This document shows positions 7,279-15,597 of a stretch of DNA of 41,337 bases, piece by piece (position 1 is the first letter of the stretch; the number at the start of each line of letters is the position of its first letter). Made by a program: the position numbers and the translations under genes. The stretch comes from an uncultured bacterium (GTDB lineage Bacteria > Acidobacteriota > Aminicenantia > Aminicenantales > CALLJL01): contig CALLJL010000012.1 in the NCBI GenBank assembly GCA_938092135.1, positions 1 through 41,337 on the forward strand. Reading direction: 5' to 3'. The notes below the pieces were generated by a model that saw nothing but the letters and a program-made list of their open reading frames with translations, was not told where the DNA came from and ran no database searches.

Positions 7279-10200
7279 ATGAAAAAAGCGCTTATTTCCT
7301 TTGCTTTTTTGCTTCTTTGTGTGGCCATTTTGGGTGCCCAGCTCCGAACAGGAAATATTTATGGTCGGGTTGTTGACAATGAAGGCAATCCCCTTCCTGG
7401 TGTGACCGTTACTTTGACTGGTACTTACACCGCTCCGATGACCACAATGACGAGCGCCGAAGGACTTTTCCGATTCCTTTCCTTGCAGCCGGCCCGCGAT
7501 TATACCATCAAGGCTGAGCTTACAGGGTTCAAAACCAAAATAGAGCAAAACATTACGGTGATTGTGGGTGGCAATACGAACATAACTATTGTCATGGAAC
7601 CTGGAGTTTTGGAAGAAGAGATAACCGTAGTTGCTATTACTCCGGTTGTGGATGCTAAAAAAACCTTGGTGGGTATTAACGTGGATCATACCGCTTTACA
7701 AACCCTGCCGACAGCCCGTGACCCCTGGGTCATCATGAAGCTCGCTCCAGGTGTCATCGCTGACAGAGAAGATGTCGGTGGTACTGACACCGGAATGCAG
7801 TCAACCATGCTCGCCCGAGGAGCTACAAGCGGTGCCCAAAATCAGTGGAATATTGATGGAGTTATGGTTACAGACCCGGCTGCCATTGGAGCATCCATTA
7901 CTTACTATGATTTTGATGCTTTTGAAGAAATGCACATTTCCGTTGGAGGAAGTGATGTTACCACCCAGACAGGAGGAATTGCCATCAACCTAGTAACTCG
8001 TCGAGGCGGCAATAAGGTTTCGCTCGGCGGCCGCATGTATTTCACCGATGGTTATAAGTTTCTGCAGGCTGATAATGTGACCGATGAAATGAGGAAAGAA
8101 GGGCTCCTCGGTACTAACCGGATTCGCCGGATTGAGGACTATGGCGTCAATGCCGGCTTTCCTTTAGTTAAGGATAAAGCCTGGTTCTGGGGCTCTTACG
8201 GTGTTCAGGACATAAAGGCTGATACTATTTTGGGGACTCCCTGGGATATGCTTCTGACCAATATGGCCTTCAAATTCAATTTCCAATTAATTCCTCAGAA
8301 CAGAATCGAAGTGTTCATGCACGCTGGCAACAAAGAGATGTGGGGTCGCAGTGCCACCACGGCCAATCCTGAAGGTCTCTACCAGGGAACTTTATATCAT
8401 TTTGGCACACCAGTCGTTAAATCTCAGATTGAACAAACTGTGGGTACCGATCTTTTCCTATCCTTCAAGCACGGTTATACCGGTGGCGGTTTTCACCTCA
8501 CCCCCATGACCGACTTGGAGTTCCAGAAGCAGGCTATCTATGATTATACGGCCGCTCGTTATTATGGTTCTCAGGCCTCCCGCTACTATTGCATTCGACC
8601 CCAGCATCAATTTACCTTTACCGCCGATTATTTCCGGGAGAATTTGGTAGGAGCCAATCATGAATTTAAACTCGGAGCTGAATACAACTGGCGGCGAGCT
8701 TACACCGAATCAGTCTGGTCTGGTAATTATGTTCTTGATCGAAACTTCAACTTTCCTTTAGCTGATTTCAATGGCGACGGTTTACCCGATATTCCCCCTT
8801 CCAATTTCTATCGTATTAATCTATGGCGAGGTTATTATGAAGATTTGGCTGGCTACCAGTATTCCTTCTTCTTCCGAGACACTATCACCAAAGGAAGATT
8901 TAATGTCTTGTTAGGTTTAAGATACGATTTTCAGCGTCCCTATGTTCGGCCTTTTAAGGTCATTGCTGTCGATAGAAACAGTAAGGCTTGGACCGATTAC
9001 TATACTCCAAAGACAATTGATCTTCTTGATTCTCTCTTACCCGCAGCGGAACAAGGAGAGGTTAAAGCCACGGCCAAAGATGGAAGTCCCTATGCCTGGA
9101 AAGTTCTTTCTCCCCGTATTGGAATTACTTGGGATGTTCTTGGCGACGGCAAAACAATTGCCAAACTCAGTTTTTCTCGATACGGTAATTTCATGGGTGT
9201 AGGCGAAGCCTGGCGATGGAAAAAAGGCGGAACCGGCGGCTGGATTGATCTGCTCTGGTGGGATACCAATCGAGATGGAAAAATAGATTTCACCGAACTT
9301 TACTGGTTTAATTACAGAAAATCGCCAACTTATCAACTCTATCGCATTTTTAATGATGCCGGGACCTTTATCGGTGATATTAACGATGCTGCCGGTTATT
9401 TCTGGGGTGATTATGATTTCCGCAATCCCAAAAAACTTGTTGATCCCTATCGAGTAATTGATAAAGATGCCACTTCGCCCATTACTTGGGAAACCATTTT
9501 AACTGTGGAAAGAGAACTTTTTACCGATGCTTCGATTTCTCTGAATTTAACTTATCGCCGTTTTACCAATTTTAATTGGGCTTTAAAATGGTTCCCCGAC
9601 ACTAATGAGGTTGATAATCAGGGTTGGTATATAAATGCCGGCAAACCCCCGGCCACCGTTCCTGGAATGGGTTCAACTAAAGATGCGGCCAAACACGATT
9701 ACTACTACGCCTCCACACTCCAGACTCGCTATTCACCTTATACCTGGGAACAGCGCATGCCCTCTGATCGATATAATGAATATTTCGGGTTAGATTTAAT
9801 TTTCACCAAGAGGCTCTCCAATCGTTGGATGTTCGATGGTAGCTTCACCTGGCAGAGACAGATAGCCCATTATGGAAAGAAAGGTTATCTTAGCCCCAAC
9901 AATATCTGGGCTTATGAGGGTCGACCTTATGCCCCTCTCGTTGGTGGAGCTGCTGGAAAAATTGATCAATATGCTGAGACCCCATGGATGGTCAAATTCT
10001 CAGGAATTTATCAAGCTCCTTTTGATATCAATCTGGCGGCTACTTTTAATGCTCGGGCAGGCTGGATCATCAGAGAATATTTCACCTTCGTTAACTATAC
10101 TTTGCCCAACCCCGCCAGCCGTTCTTTCACCCTGGACATGACTCCCTTTGGCTCAGAAAGATTGCCCAATCTGTATCACCTTGACCTCCGGATCGAAAAA

Positions 10201-10425
10201 ATGGTCAAATTCGCCGATACTGGGCGCATCTATCTAATGATTGACCTGTTTAATGCTCTCAATTCTAAAACACCCATCCGCAGATATCAGAAGTATCACG
10301 GCACTTATTACTATTACGGCGAGGGCAATCCCAATAACCGCTTTGTCAAGGATCCGAATTTCTTCAAGCTTAACGAAATTATTAATCCGAGGATTGTTAG
10401 ATTTGGTTTAAGATTTTCCTACTAA
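7279..10425 (+). CDS. TonB-dependent outer-membrane receptor with N-terminal carboxypeptidase-regulatory domain
   Basis: About 1048 residues. ATG 7279 is chosen because GGAAGGAGG lies just before it and it opens a clear signal peptide (MKKALISFAFLLLCVAILGA); an upstream in-frame ATG at 7231 lacks both. Order: signal peptide; a CarboxypepD_reg-like beta-sandwich (GRVVDNEGNPLPGVTVTLTG, about residues 25-105); a plug domain with LPTARDPW, NQWNIDGVMV and the plug-end GGIAINLVTRRGGN; then a long beta-barrel ending in RFGLRFSY with a terminal aromatic, as in outer-membrane proteins. Two EF-hand-like loops occur in the barrel: DFNGDGLPD at about residue 496 and DTNRDGKIDFTE at about 662. Substrate unknown; glycan or oligosaccharide uptake is an inference from neighbours. 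No SusD-like partner gene follows. It is monocistronic, with its own sigma-54 promoter and terminator. Confidence 0.92.
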   Translation: MKKALISFAFLLLCVAILGAQLRTGNIYGRVVDNEGNPLPGVTVTLTGTYTAPMTTMTSAEGLFRFLSLQPARDYTIKAELTGFKTKIEQNITVIVGGNTNITIVMEPGVLEEEITVVAITPVVDAKKTLVGINVDHTALQTLPTARDPWVIMKLAPGVIADREDVGGTDTGMQSTMLARGATSGAQNQWNIDGVMVTDPAAIGASITYYDFDAFEEMHISVGGSDVTTQTGGIAINLVTRRGGNKVSLGGRMYFTDGYKFLQADNVTDEMRKEGLLGTNRIRRIEDYGVNAGFPLVKDKAWFWGSYGVQDIKADTILGTPWDMLLTNMAFKFNFQLIPQNRIEVFMHAGNKEMWGRSATTANPEGLYQGTLYHFGTPVVKSQIEQTVGTDLFLSFKHGYTGGGFHLTPMTDLEFQKQAIYDYTAARYYGSQASRYYCIRPQHQFTFTADYFRENLVGANHEFKLGAEYNWRRAYTESVWSGNYVLDRNFNFPLADFNGDGLPDIPPSNFYRINLWRGYYEDLAGYQYSFFFRDTITKGRFNVLLGLRYDFQRPYVRPFKVIAVDRNSKAWTDYYTPKTIDLLDSLLPAAEQGEVKATAKDGSPYAWKVLSPRIGITWDVLGDGKTIAKLSFSRYGNFMGVGEAWRWKKGGTGGWIDLLWWDTNRDGKIDFTELYWFNYRKSPTYQLYRIFNDAGTFIGDINDAAGYFWGDYDFRNPKKLVDPYRVIDKDATSPITWETILTVERELFTDASISLNLTYRRFTNFNWALKWFPDTNEVDNQGWYINAGKPPATVPGMGSTKDAAKHDYYYASTLQTRYSPYTWEQRMPSDRYNEYFGLDLIFTKRLSNRWMFDGSFTWQRQIAHYGKKGYLSPNNIWAYEGRPYAPLVGGAAGKIDQYAETPWMVKFSGIYQAPFDINLAATFNARAGWIIREYFTFVNYTLPNPASRSFTLDMTPFGSERLPNLYHLDLRIEKMVKFADTGRIYLMIDLFNALNSKTPIRRYQKYHGTYYYYGEGNPNNRFVKDPNFFKLNEIINPRIVRFGLRFSY

Positions 10426-10442
10426 GAGCAATTTAAAAGAAC

Positions 10443-10483
10443 TGGGAGAGGGGAGAACAATTCCCCTCTCCCACTTTATTTTT
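10443..10483 (+). terminator. Intrinsic terminator of the TonB receptor gene
   Basis: Perfect 12-bp inverted repeat TGGGAGAGGGGA (10443-10454) and TCCCCTCTCCCA (10462-10473) with a 7-base loop, followed by CTTTATTTTT. It starts 17 bases after the stop codon. Confidence 0.9.
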
Positions 10484-10610
10484 AATAATTTTTTACTTTA
10501 AGGTGAAAATTTTTTTGAATATTAAATATTTTCTGAAAAAAGCCCTAAAGAAGAGTAAAGTAAAATTGCTTTTGCCGAGGAAATAAAAGAAAGACAGAAT
10601 GAGGAATTGA

Positions 10611-11026
10611 TTTCGATATGGCTCCAGAGGAAGATTTTTAGCCTGGTCTGATGGTGAAGTGGAGAAGGTTGAGCTAAATACGGGTATTGGATTGCTTGGA
10701 ACTAATTATAGAATTACAATCAAAGTCGCCAAGAATTTGGAATTGGATTATCATTTCGAAATAGACGACTCTGTTTCTGAACGTAGGGGGAAAGCCAAAA
10801 TTCTAGTTGGCAAAGGAGATCGAATAAAACGGGAAAGTCCTTTGCCAATCTGATTGTGATTGACAGTAACATTGCTCATGTCCATTTTTTTGTTCTTGAG
10901 AAAGGCAATGTAATTAACAGCCCGCTCGAAATTTCTTCAAAAGATGTCGCCAGTTTACTTGAGCAGCTTTATGATGCCAACCTCCCCGTTTTCAACCGTT
11001 CTTTTAATCCAAATCTTTGTAACTGA
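10611..11026 (+). pseudogene. Frameshifted gene of unknown function
   Basis: The frame open from 10611 gives protein-like sequence (FLAWSDGEVEKVELNTGIG ... LDYHFEIDDSVSERRGKAKI) that runs out at 10853. An overlapping second frame picks up at about 10825 with NKTGKSFANLIVIDSNIAHV and continues to TGA at 11024-11026. A single frameshift near 10830 would join them into one product of roughly 130 residues. The only start in the first frame is a GTG at 10659 without a good ribosome site, and the region just upstream (FAEEIKERQNEELISIWL, yet another frame) also looks coding, so the true gene may have begun earlier and carried a second frameshift. No family recognised. It could be a sequencing artefact or real decay. 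Confidence 0.5.
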
Positions 11027-11031
11027 TTTAT

Positions 11032-11712
11032 CTATTTTTCTTGCCTTTTGTAACTTATGGATATTCCCGTCCAGCTGGGCCGAACAATAGTTGTTTCCAA
11101 GGAGGGAAGGCTCCGTAAATATTCCAAAAATTCCCTGATTCCCCATTGTCGGTAGCCATCAACATTATGGGCTGTAAAACAGCCGCCTACAACAAGCTTT
11201 GGTAGCACTGCAATTAAATAATTTTTATACCATTCTTTATCGGCATCGCAGAAAACAAAATCAAAGGGGCCTGGAAGTTTGGGGACAATCTCGTGGGCGT
11301 CTCCTAGAATCGCCTCAATATAAGGGCTCAAGCCAGCCTCCTCAAAATTCTTCAGAGCTTGACGGTAACGTCTTTCATTTATTTCAATAGTGATAAGCTT
11401 GCCGCCAGTTTTGCTCAGAGCCCAGGCAATCCAGATAGCTGAGTGACCGGTGGAAGTGCCAATTTCGAGGGCTCGCTTGTAATTATTTTTTATGATGAGA
11501 TCAAATAATAACTTACCATCAGCTTCGCTGATATTCATATCGCGCCAGGAATATCGATTTTTTTCGAGGAAATTGCGCACCTGCGTGTCGAGCTCCTCGC
11601 TGACCGGTTTACCACTTTGATTGCCCATTATTTGAAAAGGGCCAATAAATGGTTCAAAAACAAAGCAAGATATAAAGCCAACCAAGGCCGAAAGTGATGT
11701 TATTTTAACCAT
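11032..11712 (-). CDS. Class I SAM-dependent O-methyltransferase (catechol/caffeoyl-CoA OMT type) with N-terminal hydrophobic segment
   Basis: A 226-residue protein with the Rossmann SAM-binding motif ALEIGTSTGHSAIWIA (motif I), acidic loop ITIEINERR, and DFVFCDADKEWYKNYL, where the D-A-D-K element is the metal- and substrate-binding signature of the COMT/CCoAOMT family. The catalytic core is complete. The odd feature is the N-terminus: about 25 residues (MVKITSLSALVGFISCFVFE) form a hydrophobic stretch suggesting membrane anchoring or export, while relatives are cytosolic. The start at 11712 has ribosome site GGAAAGGA 8 bases upstream. It is convergent with the broken gene ending at 11026. 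The methyl acceptor is unknown, likely a small o-dihydroxy aromatic. Confidence 0.85.
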   Translation of the reverse strand: MVKITSLSALVGFISCFVFEPFIGPFQIMGNQSGKPVSEELDTQVRNFLEKNRYSWRDMNISEADGKLLFDLIIKNNYKRALEIGTSTGHSAIWIAWALSKTGGKLITIEINERRYRQALKNFEEAGLSPYIEAILGDAHEIVPKLPGPFDFVFCDADKEWYKNYLIAVLPKLVVGGCFTAHNVDGYRQWGIREFLEYLRSLPSLETTIVRPSWTGISISYKRQEK

Positions 11713-11952
11713 AGTTTTATCCTTTCCTTGAAGATATCCTTTTTTCCAAGGAAAAATTTTTTATTAATTAAAAAATTTCTTTAATTTTTTTAAACTTCTT
11801 TTGATCTTTCTTAAATTATGACGAATCTTGATTAAATTTCTTCCCTGCTATTCGTCCCCTATATAATTGTTCTCCTTTTATTTTTCCCTTGTTTTGTTTC
11901 AGTCCTTGATTTATATTCATAGCGTTAGCATTCCTTTGATGGAGGCCAGCCG

Positions 11953-12396
11953 ATGGAGATTCAACTGTTAGCCGCCCAGTATGAAATCCTTATCAAGCTG
12001 ATTTATCTTGGCCAGATGGTGGTTCAAATGGCCAGGGAAGACAATAACAAATATAAAGAATACGATGCCGTCGCTTCCTATATTTATTCCTATGCGCCTC
12101 GTTTTGGCTTTCAAAGACTCGTCGATTTTGATGAAAGCGAAGGCATTTATGGTGCTTCTGATGATTTAGAAATAATGATGTCCGGAATTTTCAATGATTT
12201 TGCCGAAGCCACCTTTTTTGATCGGCTTGCCTTCATGTTAGCCGATAGGGATCTTCTTGAAGAGTATGGAGCCGAAGAATATAGCCAGATGGACTTAATC
12301 GAACTCGAAGAAAAAAGGAATGCTCTCATTGAAAAATATCTGAGGGAATTTGCTGAAAACGGCGTCAATAACCTGGTGCTCGAGCGTGTTTCCTGA
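11953..12396 (+). CDS. Conserved-looking hypothetical protein, 147 aa
   Basis: Not a family I recognise. The product is soluble, acidic and predicted mostly helical, with many Glu, Asp and Tyr residues (for example DFDESEGIYGASDDLEIMM, ending in VNNLVLERVS). No signal peptide or membrane segment. The ATG at 11953 is preceded by TGGAGGCC, an acceptable ribosome site, and codon use is like that of the neighbours, so it is probably a real gene. It stands alone between the divergent O-methyltransferase and the propeller gene; nothing in the context gives a function. Confidence 0.65.
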   Translation: MEIQLLAAQYEILIKLIYLGQMVVQMAREDNNKYKEYDAVASYIYSYAPRFGFQRLVDFDESEGIYGASDDLEIMMSGIFNDFAEATFFDRLAFMLADRDLLEEYGAEEYSQMDLIELEEKRNALIEKYLREFAENGVNNLVLERVS

Positions 12397-12590
12397 AGGA
12401 ATGAAATGCCCATTTTAAGAGCAGAAGACAGGATTATTTTATCAATTGAAATTATCCAAAATAAAAAATATTTTGAGGGGAATAAATTTTTCTTAAAAGC
12501 TTTAAGCTGAGCCAGGAAATTAAGATCAGTTTAAATTCTGGACGGCTGATTTATATCTCAGGAAGATAGTTCTAATTCAAGGAGGCTTTC

Positions 12591-15398
12591 ATGTTATTTT
12601 TAATCAATCTGCTCTTAATTAATCTTTTTTTAAGTTCTCCCTTTTACGGGGAAGACAGGGTCTTTGTTCAAAAAGAAAGGCCGGTATCAGCTCAGATTGT
12701 TTCCGAGAAGCCAGCCTCAGCTCAAATTATTTCCGCTCAGCCCAGTCTTGAAAGCCTGTTGAAGGCCTTTGAATTCCGGGCTCTTGGGCCCTATCGCTGT
12801 GGCTCCTGGATTACAGATTTTGCTGTTCCCGAGAAGCCAACTAAGGAACATCGTTACACTTTTTATGTGGGGACAAGAAACGGCGGCGTCTGGAAAACCA
12901 TCAATAATGGCACCACCTTTTTCCCTGTCTTTGATGACCAGGAATATTTATCCATCGGCGCCATCGCTTTGGCTCCCGCGAATCCAGAAATTGTCTGGGT
13001 GGGAACAGGCGAGGCTCATTGTACTCGAAGCACTTATCGAGGGAATGGCGTTTATAAAAGCCTGGATGGAGGAAAAACGTGGCAACATATGGGGCTTGAA
13101 GAAACCCATCATATTGCCCGCATTATCGTCCATCCTGAAAACCCGGATATAGTTTATGTAGCTGCCCTGGGTCACCTCTTTGGTCCCAATCCAGAGCGGG
13201 GCGTTTTTAAAACCACCGATGGCGGAAAAACCTGGAGCAAAGTTCTTTATATCAATGATCGGGTTGGCGTTGTTGATCTGGTGATGAACCGAGACAATCC
13301 TGAAATCCTTTATGCCGCTACCTATGAAAAATATCGTTATCCCTGGAACTTTGAAGAGGGAGGGCCAGAAAGTGGCATCTATAAAACCACTGATGGCGGA
13401 AAAACCTGGAAGCGCCTGACCAATGGCCTTCCCTCTGGAAGAATTGGTCGCATTGGTCTCGATATCTATCGACGCAATCCTAATATCCTCTATGCCATCA
13501 TCGAAAATGCTAATTTCCGACCCCCGACGCCTGAGGAGGAAACTCAGGATAAACGTCGCGGGATCCAGCCCCAGCCCAGGACAATTGGCGGAGAGGTTTA
13601 TCGTTCCGACGATGGGGGTGAAACCTGGCGCAAAATGAATTCGCCCAAGGACAATATCGGTGGAAAAGCTCCTTATTCTTTTAATCAGATTCGTATTGAT
13701 CCCAATAATGACCAAAAAATTTATGTTACTAGCGTAGCCGTCGCCCATTCCTTTGATGGCGGTCGCACTTGGCATGATCTGGATTGGCCACCCACTTTAT
13801 TTGCCCGGATGTTTGGTGATGTTCGCACCATCTGGATTGACCCTGAAAATTCTGATCGGATCTTTCTTGGAACTGATGGTGGCGTTCACATCAGTTATGA
13901 TGGTGGCCGGACCTGCGACCATCTCCATAATCTTCCCTTGGGCGAATTCTATGCCATCGCCGTGGACATGGAAGACCCCTATAACATTTATGGGGGCATG
14001 CAAGACCATGACTCCTGGAAGGGTCCCTCCAATGGGCCATCGGGCTACGTGAGCCTTGAAGACTGGGTGACGGTGGGGATGGGCGACGGTATGTACAACC
14101 AGGTTGATCCCCATGACAGCCGCTGGGTTTATAATACGCTACAATTTGGTGGCCACAGTCGGGTGGACCAGAAGATGGGGACGATTACTTCCATTGTTCC
14201 CATTAGGGAACCCGGAAAGCCTCCCTATCGCTGGAACTGGACACCGCCGCTCATTATCTCACCCCATAACAGCCAGATAATTTACACTGGGGCTCAAGTT
14301 CTTCTTCGTTCCCTTGACCGAGGTGATCACTGGCAGGAAATCAGCCCTGACCTGACCCGTAATGATCCCAAAAAAATTGCTGGCCGTGGCAATATCACCT
14401 ATTGCACTATTACGACCATATCTGAGTCGCCCTTGAAACCTGGCCTGATCTGGGTTGGTACCGATGATGGCAAGGTCTGGTTAACCCAAAATGGAGGGGC
14501 GAGCTGGACTGACGTTTCGGCCAATTTGATCAAGGCGGGTTCACCAGATGAAAGATGGGTCAGCCGCGTTTTTGCCTCCTTCCATCAAGAAGGGAAAGCC
14601 TACGTCACCAAGTCAGGCCTTCGCCATGACGATTTTAAACCCTATGTCTATGTGACAGAAGATTATGGCGCCACTTGGAGACCAATCAATCGGGGACTTC
14701 CTGATCGGTCAGTTAACGTCATTTTTGAAGATAGAAGAAATCCAAATTTGCTTTTTGTGGGTACCGATGGCGGCGTTTATGTTTCCATTGATGGCGGAGC
14801 GAGCTGGCACCGTTTTAAAAACAATATGCCTTCAGTTCGGGTGACAGACCTTCTTATTCACCCGCGCGAAAATGACCTGGTAGTTGCCACTTTTGGCCGG
14901 GGCATTTATATCACTGACATTTCCCCGCTTCAGGAACTTAATCCAGAAATTCTAAATAAAGATGTTCATCTTTTTTCTATTGAGCCAGTTGTCCAACGAA
15001 TAACCCGTAACTGGGGGAATTATCGACTTTACGGCGACCGTGTGCTCGTAACTCCTAACGAACCTAATGCTGTAATTATTAATTATTACCTCAAGTCGGC
15101 TCTGCCCACGAAAGTTAAAATCACGATAAAAGACCCCTATGGCCAGTTAATCCGGGAGCTGGAAGGTTCAGCCGAAGCTGGTCTTCACCGGGTTCTCTGG
15201 GATATGAGAGCTTCAAGATCCAAGGAGGAAACAGGGACCGATCAAGCAGTGGTCCGCCAAAGGGCAGGTTTAGTTGAACCGGGTGAATATGTCGTTGTCC
15301 TTGAAGCGTCAGGGAAGACACTTCAAGCTCGAGCTCGAATCAAAAGCCGCCAGAGCTGGGCCATTGGTCCCTTCCCCGTTTACCATCAAAATTATTAA
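12591..15398 (+). CDS. Secreted sortilin/VPS10-type BNR beta-propeller protein
   Basis: A 935-residue exported protein. ATG 12591 follows AAGGAGG and opens a signal peptide (MLFLINLLLINLFLSSPFYG). Then comes a short imperfect repeat (PVSAQIVSEKP / PASAQIISAQP), then a long propeller with about ten Asp-box (BNR) motifs, including KSLDGGKTW, KTTDGGKTW (twice), RSDDGGETW, SFDGGRTW, SYDGGRTC, TEDYGATW and SIDGGASW. Blades alternate with strands such as LYAATYEKYRYPW. Asp boxes structure the turns and do not define an activity; relatives are annotated as VPS10-domain or 'glycosyl hydrolase' proteins and include sialidase-like and peptidase-associated folds. After about residue 800 a C-terminal beta-sandwich (VKITIKDPYGQLIRELEGSA) ends the protein. 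Substrate unknown; binding or processing of polymers outside the cytoplasm is an inference. Confidence 0.85.
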   Translation: MLFLINLLLINLFLSSPFYGEDRVFVQKERPVSAQIVSEKPASAQIISAQPSLESLLKAFEFRALGPYRCGSWITDFAVPEKPTKEHRYTFYVGTRNGGVWKTINNGTTFFPVFDDQEYLSIGAIALAPANPEIVWVGTGEAHCTRSTYRGNGVYKSLDGGKTWQHMGLEETHHIARIIVHPENPDIVYVAALGHLFGPNPERGVFKTTDGGKTWSKVLYINDRVGVVDLVMNRDNPEILYAATYEKYRYPWNFEEGGPESGIYKTTDGGKTWKRLTNGLPSGRIGRIGLDIYRRNPNILYAIIENANFRPPTPEEETQDKRRGIQPQPRTIGGEVYRSDDGGETWRKMNSPKDNIGGKAPYSFNQIRIDPNNDQKIYVTSVAVAHSFDGGRTWHDLDWPPTLFARMFGDVRTIWIDPENSDRIFLGTDGGVHISYDGGRTCDHLHNLPLGEFYAIAVDMEDPYNIYGGMQDHDSWKGPSNGPSGYVSLEDWVTVGMGDGMYNQVDPHDSRWVYNTLQFGGHSRVDQKMGTITSIVPIREPGKPPYRWNWTPPLIISPHNSQIIYTGAQVLLRSLDRGDHWQEISPDLTRNDPKKIAGRGNITYCTITTISESPLKPGLIWVGTDDGKVWLTQNGGASWTDVSANLIKAGSPDERWVSRVFASFHQEGKAYVTKSGLRHDDFKPYVYVTEDYGATWRPINRGLPDRSVNVIFEDRRNPNLLFVGTDGGVYVSIDGGASWHRFKNNMPSVRVTDLLIHPRENDLVVATFGRGIYITDISPLQELNPEILNKDVHLFSIEPVVQRITRNWGNYRLYGDRVLVTPNEPNAVIINYYLKSALPTKVKITIKDPYGQLIRELEGSAEAGLHRVLWDMRASRSKEETGTDQAVVRQRAGLVEPGEYVVVLEASGKTLQARARIKSRQSWAIGPFPVYHQNY

Positions 15399-15436
15399 TA
15401 AGTTTTTAAGACAGAAAATTTTCAAGAATGCCCCCC

Positions 15437-15468
15437 GTGTCTTAGAGAAAGAGTGTCTTAGAGAAAGA
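15437..15468. repeat. Perfect 16-bp tandem duplication
   Basis: GTGTCTTAGAGAAAGA occurs twice in succession (15437-15452, 15453-15468), 38 bases after the propeller stop and about 130 bases upstream of the GH127 gene. It could be a replication slippage product or a paired regulator site. Confidence 0.85.
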
Positions 15469-15597
15469 ATTTTGTTCACTCGATTGACCAAAGTGATCAA
15501 AAAAATTAATAAATTTATAACTTAAATTCAATTGTGGCTAAAAATTTTAGAATTAGGGTAAAATGAAAGTTCAAGGGAAAAAAGTGGGAGGTTTTGA

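Noticed and set aside
12948..14114. Long antisense frames within the propeller gene
   Set aside because: They mirror the repetitive Asp-box codons of the sense gene, which has signal peptide, motifs and ribosome site.
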